Shown here one piece after another: positions 10,701 to 21,619 of a DNA stretch of 64,000 bases (its first letter is position 1; each line of letters opens with the position of its first letter). Origin of the DNA: Polytrichum commune (Eukaryota; Streptophyta; Polytrichopsida; Polytrichales; Polytrichaceae). A program made the position numbers and the translations under genes. Below the pieces are notes generated by a model. It was not told the origin of the DNA, did no database searches, and saw nothing but the letters and a program-made list of their open reading frames with translations. Location: assembly GCA_950295325.1 (NCBI GenBank), contig OX485803.1, positions 5,084,001 to 5,148,000 of the forward strand. The letters run 5' to 3'.

Positions 10701-12150
10701 AGTGACCACATAAGGCCCACATACCTTATGCCCTCTACACCATCCCCCTCATTGCAGACAACATTGCATTTTCCAAATTTTCTTTGAGCCATGCTGTGCA
10801 CCCATACAGAGTGCAGTTCGACTGATCACTCAAAAAACAATGGAAACAATAGAAATTACAGAGATGGGGAGAATGAATGGGAGAATGGGAAGATAAAAGA
10901 AATTTGAAGAGATTCCTACTTCTGGGTACTCGATGTCAGGATTTTGAGCGGCTTTCAACTCGGAATCCCAATCATGAGTCTGGAGCCTGGCTAACTCCGG
11001 AGCCCAGGGGAACCCAATGTCTGTCCCTCTTTCAATAATCATTTTTCTGGCTTGTCCCGAAGCAAACTTGAAAAAAGGCTTAAAAGAAAACAGCGCATTC
11101 ACAGCGCCAGTCATTAAATTCATGGCCGGTGTCCCTTCTGGAGCAATTTCCGTCTGGCTCGAATTAAACTGAGTGGGTGCTGAAGTTGCTCGACAGCGTA
11201 TGCCCGGGACCTGCAACCCATACAAAAAGCAGGGTTAGATTGATCAACGCCCTGGCATCCCTCCCTGCAATTGCCCTCCTAAAGTCTACTCCACTCCTGC
11301 CCTGCACTCTGACCCTAACAAAACCGACCATCGCCAACATTGAACCCAAATGCGACTTACACCCAATACCACCGCCAAGACTTCCAAGAGGTATACAAAA
11401 GTGCACACAAAATTCAGAGTCACCCGTATATATTCCCATCCTCCTCTGACGCAATTGCATACTCAAATCCCACCCTACTCCTACCCTAATCAAACCGACC
11501 ATCCTCGAAAATAAACCCAAATGCGACTCACATCCGATACCCGCCCCCGAGAATCACAAAAGGGGGAAACGAGTGCCCTGAAAATTCACAATCACCTGTA
11601 TTCCCATCCTCCCCTCACCAAATTCCATACTTAAATCCATCCCACTCATATCATAACCAAACCGACCATCCTCGAAATTGAACCCAAAATTCGACTCACA
11701 TCCAATACCACAACCACATATTACCAGAGGGAGAAACAAGTGCAAGAACGATATACAGTCACCCGTATATATATATTCATTCCTATCCTCCCCCTCACGC
11801 AATTGCATCCTGAAAACCAATGCATTCTACTCCTGCCCCGCACTCTGACCCTAACGAAACTAACCATCTCGGACATTCAACCCAAATGCGACTCCCACTC
11901 AATACCCACCACCAAGAATTACAAGAAGGATACACAAGTGCAAGCAATATTCAGTCATCCATAGTCTCATCCTCCCCTCCTGCAATTGCCTCCTGAAAAT
12001 CCATTCTGCTCGTGCCCTGTACTCTGACACTACCAAAAAGAACCATCAACGACATTCAACCGAAATGCGACTCCCATCCAATACCACCGCCATGAATTAC
12101 AAGAAAGAGAAACATACCACAAAACGCACCGCCATCGCGGCCATGGCCAT
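7762..12150 (-). CDS. Class I SAM-dependent methyltransferase, probably plastid-targeted, 8 exons
   Basis: Exons on the minus strand are 12150-12118, 11210-10920, 10229-10119, 9923-9783, 9224-9132, 8980-8810, 8598-8482 and 7899-7762. All have GT-AG borders and all join in phase 0, giving 364 residues. The N-terminus (MAMAAMAVRFV, then a Ser/Thr/Arg-rich stretch) looks like a chloroplast transit peptide, and the first of three close ATGs was taken as start. Visible Rossmann methyltransferase motifs are VDIGCAAGLST (177-187, SAM-binding motif I), VIGVDLSP with acidic D203, AFDLVSLSLVCHEL (260-273) and LLKPGGALAI (288-297). The tail has EPYFDDY and SPRHRTIV. This order matches a conserved plant UbiE/COQ5-like family of unknown substrate; a role in plastid small-molecule methylation is inference only. 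Introns carry a tandem array, a MITE and a foldback repeat. Confidence 0.88.
9424..9705 (-). repeat. Intronic foldback repeat (family D), methyltransferase intron 4
   Basis: Read on the minus strand this 280-bp block matches repeats in introns of two other genes (about 23640-23930 and 32690-32975). Shared landmarks are TCGAACTCATTTTGGCATGCC, AAGAGGTGCTAAAATGAG and GCAAAACAACCAATGG. Its left part (GGTGCATGCTTGAGG then TTGAATGAA) is roughly the reverse complement of a segment further right, giving a foldback form typical of a MITE. Confidence 0.65.
10366..10722. mobile_element. MITE family C, in methyltransferase intron 2
   Basis: One end reads TATTGTGGGCACTTCCAAC and the other CCACATAAGGCCCACAT, so a short inverted TATTGTGGGC-type terminus is present. 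Internal landmarks shared with other copies are GATCA.TTAGGCTCTCCC, TTTTTGAGCACATAGCCCAAT and ACTACAAGCCTTGCCATA. Better-bounded relatives lie at 49719-50090, 52574-52857 and 57716-58109, and decayed ones near 13180-13330, 20120-20330 and 40310-40476. Confidence 0.65.
11225..12117. repeat. Five-unit tandem array in methyltransferase intron 1
   Basis: Five diverged units of about 170-195 bp fill intron 1. Each contains AACCAAATGCGACT-like, CCAATACCACC-like and CTGACCCTAACAAA-like landmarks; the GCGACT word or a close variant recurs near 11350, 11522, 11694, 11887 and 12066. The last unit runs up to the exon 1 splice donor, so the array seems to have grown from the exon 1/intron 1 border. Confidence 0.75.
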
Positions 12151-12164
12151 AGCCCCTCTCTCTC

Positions 12165-12202
<38 letters not shown>

Positions 12203-12260
12203 TCTCGCTCCTCTCCTCAGTGTCGCTGCAGCTCCGGCCCAATTCTGAGTTGAATGTGTT
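12151..12260 (-). promoter_or_regulatory. GA-repeat leader of the methyltransferase gene
   Basis: Just upstream of the chosen ATG (minus strand) lies a GA microsatellite, seen as CT repeats at about 12156-12205 on the plus strand. It probably falls in the 5' leader or core promoter. GA-rich leaders are common in plant genes. The KGD4 gene in this window has the same kind of leader. Confidence 0.5.
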
Positions 12261-12359
12261 GGATAAGCGAGAGACGGAAATTTGAGCAGTCTTCAAGACA
12301 CAGGATGAGTCCTGTGTTGTTGCGTGTCGTGAGCAGTGCCTTATCAGTCGCAGTGAGTT

Positions 12360-13020
12360 AAGTTAAGGATGAGAAGGGCAGCGAGGAGATGACGATGATG
12401 GGAGGACGCGGAGAAGGTTTGCAACTGCGAGAGAATCCCGGTGGCAACAGAGACCAGGAGGAACAGTCACGCAGCAAGGGAAGGAAAAGAGGAAGGGATG
12501 CCGCGGCCGTTCCCTTCCGACGGCGGCGACAGTCCTGCGGAGCGTCCGTCTGCGTCCGTCAGTGTCCGTCAGTGTCAAGGGAGGCCAGGAGATGATGGGG
12601 TGGGTCTAAATACCCCCATCGAGCGTGGCTCAGAGGACAGGTTCGGTGGGGTTCATTTTTCTGGCCCTCCCCGTTTTAGTCCCTTGGGGACTTTTGGGGG
12701 TTTTTTTTTGCTAAATTTGGGTCCTGCGGCCCCAAATTACTCTAGGAAGCCCCTTATGAGATCAAGTAAGGCCCCACCCAATTAAAAAAATAAGGGGCAT
12801 GTTTTATCCCAACCCTACCACCCCTTCCCGAACCTGGCCTCCGAGCCACGCTCGATGGGGGTTTTTAGGCAGATCCGGAGATGATGATGGTGATGGTGAT
12901 GGTGATGAATTGAAGAGAGAGAAACAGTCGCAGCTGCGGCCGTTCCCTTCTGACAGCGGCGGTGGTCCTCCGGATGACAGGCGGCAGCGTCCGTCAGGGC
13001 CTGCCATCATCATCTCGTAG
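12360..13020. repeat. GC-rich duplicated segment upstream of the methyltransferase gene, split by a MITE
   Basis: The blocks 12360-12600 and 12871-13020 are GC-rich and related. Both begin with a GATGATG-rich stretch and contain AACAGTC.CGCAGC, CGGCCGTTCCCTTC, a CGGCGGCG-like run and GCGTCCGTC. They flank a 267-bp MITE. Short overlapping open frames occur on both strands, but none has a recognisable domain. They may be leader exons or promoter DNA of a divergent transcript. Confidence 0.45.
12604..12870. mobile_element. MITE with about 50-bp terminal inverted repeats
   Basis: The left end (CTAAATACCCCCATCGAGCG then TGGCTC) is the reverse complement, with few mismatches over about 50 bp, of the right end (GAGCCACGCTCGATGGGGG then TTTTTAG). 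The 267-bp element is GC-rich at its ends and has no coding capacity. It sits between two related GC-rich blocks upstream of the methyltransferase gene. Confidence 0.75.
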
Positions 13021-15237
13021 TTCATTGCATTGACAATTTGCATGCTAAATAACTTTGGTAGATGAGTCTTCTATGCTTACATTTTCCATCTAGCCCACTT
13101 CTCTCGGGATATGAAACATGCATTACTATGAGACGGTTAGCGAATCCAGATGGAGGTTGAAGCCACCGATTTCCTCTAAATTTTTCGGAACTCATATGAA
13201 TATCTCATTCGTTATCCAAGTGAAGATTTCCGTGCTCACTAGCTAAATGGTCAAATAGGTCTCCCCAATTACGTTCAACATTTATCTTAACATGATTATC
13301 GTGTTTTGAGCATGTTAATTACATACTCAAAGCATAAATGGATGGGTTATGGATCTTCTAGAATCCCAAAGTAGTACCTTGGTCAACAAAACCTAATCGT
13401 TTATTTATTCACCCAAATACGTACTATGGGCCACAGAGTGCTAGACATCCTTTGGTTCTAAACAATAAATTGACCTCGAATCTTTGCCACATGGAAACTT
13501 TGTATTGGTTCAAACCTACACCCTAAACTCCGTCATGTCAACCTCTTTAATGTCACTCCCTTCTCTTATATCCCAAACCCTAAGGAACAGATATTCTCAA
13601 TTTAAATCTCACTCCTTGTTGTCACGTTTCCCTCCCATACACCATGGGTTTTGACATTAAAATGAACCACCGAAGAATTCAAACCACACGCTCGCACGTC
13701 ATCATTGGTCTTCAAGACATCATGTTGTCATCAAGCACATGTCTTGAAGCGCATCCCTAAGGACTACTCATTTTTCTTTCAGGGAACGTGGAGGAGTTAT
13801 ATGGCTAGGAAGGGTCAAACAAGGTCCATGACATCGAGCATATATATTTTTTTTTATTTTTTTATTTTTTTTATTTTTTTTATTTTTAATTTTTAATTTT
13901 TTTTCCAATCATGTAATTTAATGCCGTTGTGCTCATAACGCAATTACTAATTCATCGGGAAATTTGTATGAGATTGCTAAAGGATTGTAGTGTTCAAAGT
14001 GTTTGTGATAGGTGCTTCTACATGAAGGGGTAACATAACATTACTCAGTTGTGTAACAATGTTATGTGGGACTGGAAATCCCCCAAACATTATGACCCTT
14101 CTATTATAGATTACCCCCACATTTGGGGTATACACAGCCCAACTACCATTCATTGCAGATTGGTAGTCCTTGGCAATTGGCCATTCATATAAAGACATTT
14201 TATCAATGAAGATGTGTGTCAGAATCAGAATCGCAATTGCAATTAGAATGTTATACACTAATTTTAGATCGGATTTACGTATCGATGCTCATTGGGCTTG
14301 CTACCCAATTGTGGGTCACCACCATATTACCAAGAATCCCACTTGTTTGAAGTATGGGCCAGGTCGGTTTGGAACTTGACCAAGCTTTTAAGCATGTCTA
14401 ATGGGGAAGTTCTCAATAAGTGTGAAAGCATTCTCTAAGGGGTTGTTTACACCAGGGACCATGAAGTCGTCCCAAGGCCCTGTAAAATATGTGATTGGTT
14501 GTTGAACTCGTCTTGGGACCACTTTAATTTACACCAAGGAAAAATTGTCAGAGTGACCATGGGGTTTGAGGTCCTTAGAAGACATATTTTAAGGCCTACT
14601 TTATCCATCGACATGGTCCAACGGATTTTGTGATGGGAGAGGCAAAAATAAGGTGCTCTAGTAGAAAAGGCAGGGGGTCATAGCATAGAAATGTTGTTAT
14701 AATAAAAATTTAATGAATTTTTTTTTGGAGGGAAGAGAAAATGAAGACAAGAGAATGGCCCAAACTTGAATTATTTTTCTTTCTCAAGACCGCCAAATTT
14801 TTTGGCATGTATTACCCAAAAAAACCATCACATTCACTTGTTGGTGCATGGTCATTCCTCTTGGTCCACATTCGGTTTACACGTGATGAGGGGCCCAAAA
14901 GCTTTGTAAATTGATTTTGAAAGAACTCGGACCATGGAAGTTGGACCATGAAGTCGGACCATGGAAAAAGAAGGCCATCTTCCATGGTCCAACGTCATCG
15001 TCCATGGTGTATATGGGCTTTAAGAGATCTAACTTATGGTCAACCCTAACAACCCATAAATAGAGTACTATATCTATTGGCTCTTTGACGTGACACCGTG
15101 GCATCCAAACTAAATGCTATGAAAGTGTTAGACGTGAAGTGGAAATTGCTTGGGAAACACAAACAATCGCCTAGTAACTTCCGGGTACGTCCTATATATG
15201 GAACCGGACCAAAATCCGAGACATTGTTGACTAAATA
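13021..15237. other. Gene-free stretch with repeat remnants
   Basis: It contains a decayed MITE family C copy (about 13180-13330), a T-rich tract (13848-13905), a decayed copy of the CATAACATTATTC foldback family (about 14028-14130), and a stretch with GTTTACACC and GGACCATG words near 14441-15020 that may be another MITE. No coding gene seen. Confidence 0.4.
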
Positions 15238-15576
15238 TGATATTTAGTGTTTGATTATATTTAGTGTTGTTACCACCCTATCCTGCTCAACACTAATTTT
15301 CAATTCTTTAATAATTAGTGTTAGACATAAATGCGCCGCCACCCTCCCTACCGCCACCTCCCTTCTCCTTTTATCATTGTTAAATTTTTTTTTCATATCC
15401 TTACTAACGCTAAATTCGTGCATGCAACTTCCACATATTACCATAGTTGATATTTAGTGTTTGAGTTTACATTTGATGTTACTTACTTTCATAGGGTTAG
15501 TGATATTTAGTGTATGTATTCGTATTTAGTGTATCAAACACTAAATATTATATTTAGTGTAGCTTTGTTGCATCTG
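15238..15576. repeat. TATTTAGTGT-motif repeat cluster
   Basis: The word TATTTAGTGT recurs at least five times between 15240 and 15560, some copies facing each other (ATTTAGTGTATC...AACACTAAATA). The same words flank a MITE at 59735-60060 and appear near 40010, 42240, 42870 and 60250. They probably mark termini of another low-complexity DNA element family. Confidence 0.5.
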
Positions 15577-15844
15577 GGGTTGTCAGACCTCTTTCTTCCC
15601 ATTCTCGGAGAATGGAGAATGGAGAATGGAGAAAACTTCTTCTCCTCCACGGGTGAAGAATGGAGAATGGAGAATACTTCTTGTGCGAAAGTTGTACTGT
15701 TTTTCACACGGGATCGCTTCTTTTTGTTGCGGCGGGGCTTTAGGGCCACTTTATACTTGGGGCCGGATTGAAGGCCGGCCGGAACTCTCAAAATTTGGGC
15801 CAATAGGATCACTCGATAATAACGCATCAATTAGCTAAAATATG

Positions 15845-16370
15845 ATAGCATTAGGCTAATAATACAACAATTAGGGTGCTAATCACACACTTAAGATAAA
15901 AATGATACATTGAAGTATTTAATCAAGCACATGGTATGGCTTAGGCTATGGGTTGGTCTAAAAAGGCAACAATTAGTATAAGTATGTTAGCAATAGGGTA
16001 ATAACACAATAATTAAGACGTTAATCATACACTTAAGATAAAAATGAAACATTTTAAGTTGTCAATCAAGAATTTGGCGTGCATTATTCAATGGGTTAGT
16101 CCACTAACACAATAATTAGCACAAATATGGTAGAATTAGGCTAATAACACAACAATTAGGATGCTAATCACACACTTAAGATAGAAATGAAACATTTAAG
16201 CATTTAATCAAGCATATGGTATGACTTAGGCTATGGATTAGTCTAATAAGATAACAATTAGTGTAAATATGATAGCATTAGGCTAATAACACAACAATTA
16301 ATGTGCTAATTATGCACTTAAGACAAAAATAAAACATTTAAGCCGTTAATCAAGAATATGGTGTGCCTTC
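15845..16370. repeat. Four-unit 142-bp tandem array
   Basis: Units are spaced about 142 bp apart, judged by the recurring CACTTAAGATAAAAATGAAAC landmark (GATAAAAATG-like word at 15895, 16037, 16180 and 16322). Other shared words are TTAGGCTAATAACACAACAA and AATCAAGCATATGGT. The array lies inside the middle nested element. Confidence 0.75.
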
Positions 16371-16649
16371 TAAACCACACCCATCGGTCATTCCATTGAA
16401 CATGGTAGATAAATTTATAGGAGCATTTTGACGTTGGAATAGATTCAAAGGCCCCAATTTAGTCTAGTGGGACCCAATTTCGATTCGCTAACCACAATCC
16501 TATAGATGTCATCCCCCATATTATTAAGTGTCATGAAACTTAATTGTCGTGAACACCGGGCATTGACCATGGTAAGTTCTATGAAACTTAACCCTCAAGA
16601 CCATCGGGCCCTAGAATCGGGCCTCACCGCTTTACATGTGACAAGGTTA

Positions 16650-17043
16650 GAGCATCCTCAGTCGGTCTAGGTAAAGCTCACTGCAAACCAAGACCTATCT
16701 TGCTTAAAATGCTCAAAATTTAGAGGGAGTGCACCAAATCTTGCTTAAAAATGGAAAGATCCTCCCACACTCCCTCTAAATGTCAAAAATTTGGAGGGAG
16801 TGTGGGAGGATCTTTCCATTTTTAAGCAAGATTTGGTGCACTCCCTCTAAATTTTGAAAATGTGGTGTTTTCAATGAGGGATTTCACCTACGTCAAATTT
16901 TTACAATTCTTTTTTCTTGAGAAATATCTCACGTTTATTTAGGTGTGCTTCTAATGATGGTAATTTCAGTTTCTAATTTTAGGTCAGTCAAAAGATAGGT
17001 TTTGGTTTGCAGTGAGCTTTACCTAGACCGACTGAGGATGCTC
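16650..17043. mobile_element. Innermost MITE with 52-bp inverted ends and an internal palindrome
   Basis: The first 52 bases (GAGCATCCTCAGTCGGTCTA...) are the reverse complement of the last 52 with one mismatch. TTA flanks both ends (16647-16649 and 17044-17046), pointing to a PIF/Harbinger-type (Tourist-like) MITE. Inside, about 16714-16778 and 16792-16857 form a second, practically perfect inverted repeat with a loop of roughly a dozen bases. The low divergence suggests a recent insertion. Confidence 0.88.
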
Positions 17044-17343
17044 TTAGGCCCCAAAAAAGTTCATAAAGTGGGGCCGGATTGAGGGCTTAATCGGGCTGGT
17101 GCTCCGGCCGGCCCCATGCCGTGTATAAAGCCGCCCTTAGTTGATCGGACTTCAAATCGAGCGTGTGAATAGAGCACAAATTCTTACCACATGTTGGCGG
17201 CAATGGTAATTCCCATTCTCCATTCTTCATTCTCCATGGGCCACAAAGGGGTGTCACACCTTTCTCCATGGAGAAGCTATCCTATTGGCTCCTCTTTTTC
17301 CTCATTCTCCATTCTCCATTCTCCGAGGAGGTATGACAACCCT

Positions 17344-20300
17344 ATAAGGCCCTCTTTACATGAGAAAGTCGAGGCCTTCAAAAAATGAAGCCACGTCACA
17401 CGAAATATTGATTCAGGTCAAGAAAGGAGGGCGTTTTGACACGGCCCCAGGGCAGCCGATTGGTTTCTCATTTTGGTCTAACCCAATTATTCTCTTCCCT
17501 CGGGTAATGTCAGATGTTGTCTTTTGTGCATTAGAATGTAATTGTATCCTATTAGAATATGAGTTTGAGGGAATGACTTTGATTCCCTATGTGAAGCAAC
17601 GCTAAGTTAAGGGTGGGTTGACATTAGGATCGAGGGCCATGAAATTTGGGGGGTCCAAACCACCCCGTGAGTTAAATCATGGACCTTACTTTTAGACTCA
17701 AGATTGGACCAAAGCTTAAAGATTTCTTTTTCAAACTAACGGATGTATTTTCTTGAGTGGGGACTGCCGAGATTTGACAGGCAATGATGTCGAATTAGTG
17801 ACCACTTCACTTCCATTTATAAATACCTTGGACCCCAATCCTAGTGTAAACTCATTGGGTTCAGCATTTTGCCTATCGACCAATAAGATTGCTCGGATTT
17901 GGAGTGTCTTGGATCCTAGTGTAAAGCCCGTTCTAAGAATCGTAAAAATGTGTGTGGGATCGAGAACCAAAGGCATTTTGATGCAACATCAAAAGCAATG
18001 TAGGGTGTATGTGAGATCATTATAATGTGCAATCATAGGCCTCGAATGTGTAGAATGTGTGATGGTTTTTAGTGTTTAAGATAGGCTCGTGATAGGGTGA
18101 GCACTTCACTATGCTTGACATTCATTCCTCAAATTATAGGTGATTCGTACCTCAATTTGAAATAGGAAGGAAGAACGAGCTCACAAGTGCAACCCTGAAA
18201 GGACCGGGATGTGTTTATATGGGATACATAATGACTACTATGAAACCCCAACAAGAATTGAAATTATATGTTGAATTTGTCTGTGGTATTGGGTCCTTAT
18301 TTATCATAAGCCTAGAAATGAGGTTGTGAATACAAAGTTTATATGTGAAAATGGCATAACGTTATTCAAATCCATAACAATGTTGTGTGGGATTGATAAT
18401 ATGCCATTGAATATTCCTGAATATTCCCCCACATTCAGTATGTGTGAGTGATTTGATGTACGCAACACGTATTCAAGTCTAGATCATCTAGAGAAGCTTG
18501 AGCCTCCCTACAATTCGTTCTATGTAAATATGTTGTAACGGGCTTTTACACCTTCGTAATAATTCAAACGTACATAGGCGTGACTAAATCACTACTATGT
18601 GTGAATATATAACTCCTTTGGCACGTGGATCACACTCTTTACCATGTGCCCGTGATCCTTTTTTACTCTAAAACCCACGGATCATGCTTCAAAAATGTTT
18701 ACAAAATCACAACTTCACATGTTTACCATGTGGATCAAATCCCAACTTCTACATGTTTAACATGTGGGTCCATGTGACATTCACAAATCGTACATAGTTA
18801 CAAGCCTTCATTACTTCCACCTCTCATGGCTTCTTTCATTTGGCAAGACTATCTAAAACCCACAAAACACTATCTACAAAGAGTTTCCCTTAAGGTAGAT
18901 AATGGGTCTTAAGTGGCTCACTTTCAAGTCGTTTTCTTTATTGAACCCCCTATATTTGATTGGTGTGTGGTCCAACGAGGATCACATAACAAACATCATA
19001 AAGATACGTGTTCAAAAGAGATTGGACTTCATCTTCAAATATGAATAATTACTCTACACTCAATACTGAACACAATTGAGAAGACCGAAATATCTAATTA
19101 TGAAATCAACAAAATATATATTCCCCGATAACCATAACTAAATCAAAGGAAACACGATTTTCAATTGGGTTTTTTTTGGGTAGATGTGTCATTGTAGATT
19201 TGCTAAATCCATAGAAGAACTTGTAGAACATGAACCAAATAACACCCACATACCTTATTGCTCGATGTGTTGAGAACCTGGCAGTCCACTCTACTTCTTT
19301 ACCTCTGCTTTGTTCTCTCTTCATTTCACATGTGCTTATTCTAGTAGTAGGACCCCCTACTACCCGTCACGTAATCCCATAAACATCTACACGTTTTTTT
19401 CATGTAGAGGTGAGCCCGCATCATTGAAATGCCCACAAGTAGATCACTCTAAGGCATTTTTGTGCACCACGTGCGGTTGGGGTTTTTTTTGTTTTGGGGC
19501 TATTTACCTTCAAGGGCTGAATTAAAGCCTCCCTATAATTACTTAAGTTTAAGAGATGGCCCATTTGTTTGCACCCTTCCATTACTTATATTGTCCAAGT
19601 CACTGCAATTTTTCGTACTCTATATTTCTTTTAAGTAATTTTGGATAGACGGAATTCCCAATTATCATCCATCCCCGTGAGTCCTAGACCCATTTACATA
19701 CCATACTAAACATACCTTCTAGGATCCTTATCTTCATCCCCTATATTAATTTTACAAAAAAATAATGGCCCACGTTTTATGTCCATCTAACTTACTTATA
19801 ATGGGATTGTCTACATTTAATGGCTCCTTCATTATTTGGAATTCCTTTATAATTTTTATCTTAAATGATTTTGATCCTCTCTATATTATGCCGCGCGTCA
19901 TTTTTAAAATGCACTAAGTGATCTACCCGTGGAAATGCCATGTCATCAAATATAATCTAATAAAAACATGTAAAGTCTCGCTCTCTCTATCTCTCTTCAA
20001 GTCTAAGCCAAGTGGGCTTCAATGGGCACTTTTAGCTATGCACCCACTTCTCATAGGGTTTGCATAACATGAGATTAGTTTGAGATGAATAGCATATGCA
20101 AATTGTGTCTATACTCATTTTTCTCATGATTTTTTGAACTCGCATGAATATCATATTCGTTATCAAAGTGAAGATTCTTCTTGTTTATTAGATGGTCATC
20201 TACATCCCTCCACTTATTTTCACTATTGAGTTTAGAATGGTTATTAAGTTTTGAACACATACTCCAATTTTTTCTCATCTGTGGAGTCTTCACATAAGGT

Positions 20301-21480
20301 ATGTGGGTGTTGTTCGGTTTGATTTTCATGTTCTTCAACTTCTACTGATTAGATTTACACAACAAGACATGTGTTGCATTAGCCAATCTATGCTAAAGCA
20401 TCCACAAAAAAGGACATCCCTTTATTTAGTTATAGTTGTCGGAAGTACATTTTTATAGATTTTTCAATGAAATTCTTTGGTCTTCGAAATGAAATGAAAT
20501 GAAATTGATGATATAGTATAAGAAACCAAAATGCTTATGGGACTAGAAGTACACCAAGATGTTGTCTAAAAAAACTCATTTCCTGGAGTAATGGAGTGTA
20601 GTGGCCAAATTACTATCATTTGCTTGAATTTTTTTAAAGAAAATCAAGAATTATCAATGTAAAATGAAAATGCGTTGTGTTGTTTTTTAATTTCAATTTT
20701 TTCAGATGATATACCGTAGCACCATAGCTGGTTCATGCACCTGGAAACGAATATTTATTTATTTATTGAAAAATAAGGTTTGTCAACTAAAAATATAATT
20801 TATGAAATTTCATCAATCCTGTGATTTAAAAAATAATAATTTGTTTTTTTGGTAAGGTCCAACACTACTAGAAGTAGGTTGTTGTTGTTTTTCTAATCAT
20901 TCGTGACAACTTCTTGGCCTTAACCCTAAGTATCCACCTTAACCTTACTTAATGTGGCTCTTGTTTGTCTTTGCACAATGTATGTGTTACGTCTTTTGTA
21001 TGTCTTTGCACTTTGACATGTGTGAGAAGAGTGTTAGAAATGGCACCAAAACAATGACGGGTTGATCCTTCTTTTATCCCTATTAGCAAGGAGGAGAGGG
21101 AGATGGATATAAAAAGAAAGTTTGCCGCTTTGAGTGAGTAGGGCACTGAGCCATTAACACATTAGCATGCAACCTCTTATGGTATGTTGACGTGGTTGGA
21201 GCTTAGAAGAGTCCAAATTTTTCATTAATTAGTTTTTTTCCTCAGATATATATTTCACTTATTCGTTTGATCGGGTTCATAATTTCCGATTTTTTTCGGT
21301 TTTTTATTTGGGAATTATTTTTGCACGAACCGGCTATGGTGCTATGGTAGTCACTGAGCCAATGTCCGGCACATCCTATCACTAAATTTTTGTACATAAG
21401 GGGTCTTAATAAAGGGTCACACACGCACGTGGCTCCAATTCTCAAAGAAGAGTGCCCCCAAAACCTCCTCTTAGTACTTA
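17344..21480. other. Gene-free stretch
   Basis: Mostly AT-rich DNA. It includes a decayed copy of the CATAACATTATTC foldback family at about 18355-18440 and a decayed MITE family C copy at about 20120-20330. No convincing exons. Confidence 0.4.
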
Positions 21481-21536
21481 GTTGATCTTAAGGAAGAAAG
21501 GCTAGGAAATTGGAAGAGTGAGGAGTAGATCAAAAG

Positions 21537-21570
21537 GAGAGAGAGAGAGAGAGAGAGAGCGCGCGCGAAC
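21537..21570 (+). promoter_or_regulatory. GA microsatellite in the KGD4 leader
   Basis: A GA run of about 22 bases followed by GCGCGCGCG lies roughly 55 bases before the KGD4 start codon. It is probably in the 5' leader or at the transcription start and mirrors the GA leader of the methyltransferase gene. Confidence 0.5.
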
Positions 21571-21619
21571 GAAGAGAGAAACAAGAAGATTTGTGATCGT
21601 GGTTGCAAGATTGGCGACC

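Larger units (their letters stand above)
15743..17136. mobile_element. Middle DNA element, TTA target duplication
   Basis: The termini are GGGCCACTTTATAC...GGGGCCGG on the left and, reverse-complemented, GGGCGGCTTTATACACGGC...GGGGCCGG on the right. TTA flanks both ends (15740-15742 and 17137-17139), as expected for PIF/Harbinger-type insertion. The interior holds a tandem array and a third nested MITE and has no coding frame. It lies inside the GGAGAAT-terminated element. Confidence 0.6.
15577..17343. mobile_element. Outer DNA element with GGAGAAT-repeat termini
   Basis: The left end (GGGTTGTCAGACCTC, then CTCGGAGAATGGAGAATGG repeats) is matched in reverse complement by the right end (CATTCTCCATTCTCCGAGGAGG then TATGACAACCCT). 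Each end carries a short GGAGAAT minisatellite. About 165 bp of the left half and 205 bp of the right half belong to this element; the rest is a second element inserted into it. No transposase frame is visible. Confidence 0.6.

Noticed and set aside
12030-12296. Open frame rich in Arg-Glu
   Set aside because: Its core is the GA microsatellite in the methyltransferase leader read in another frame.
15845-16370. CRISPR-like array
   Set aside because: Units of 142 bp are similar along their whole length, with no short repeat/unique spacer pattern, and the DNA is eukaryotic.
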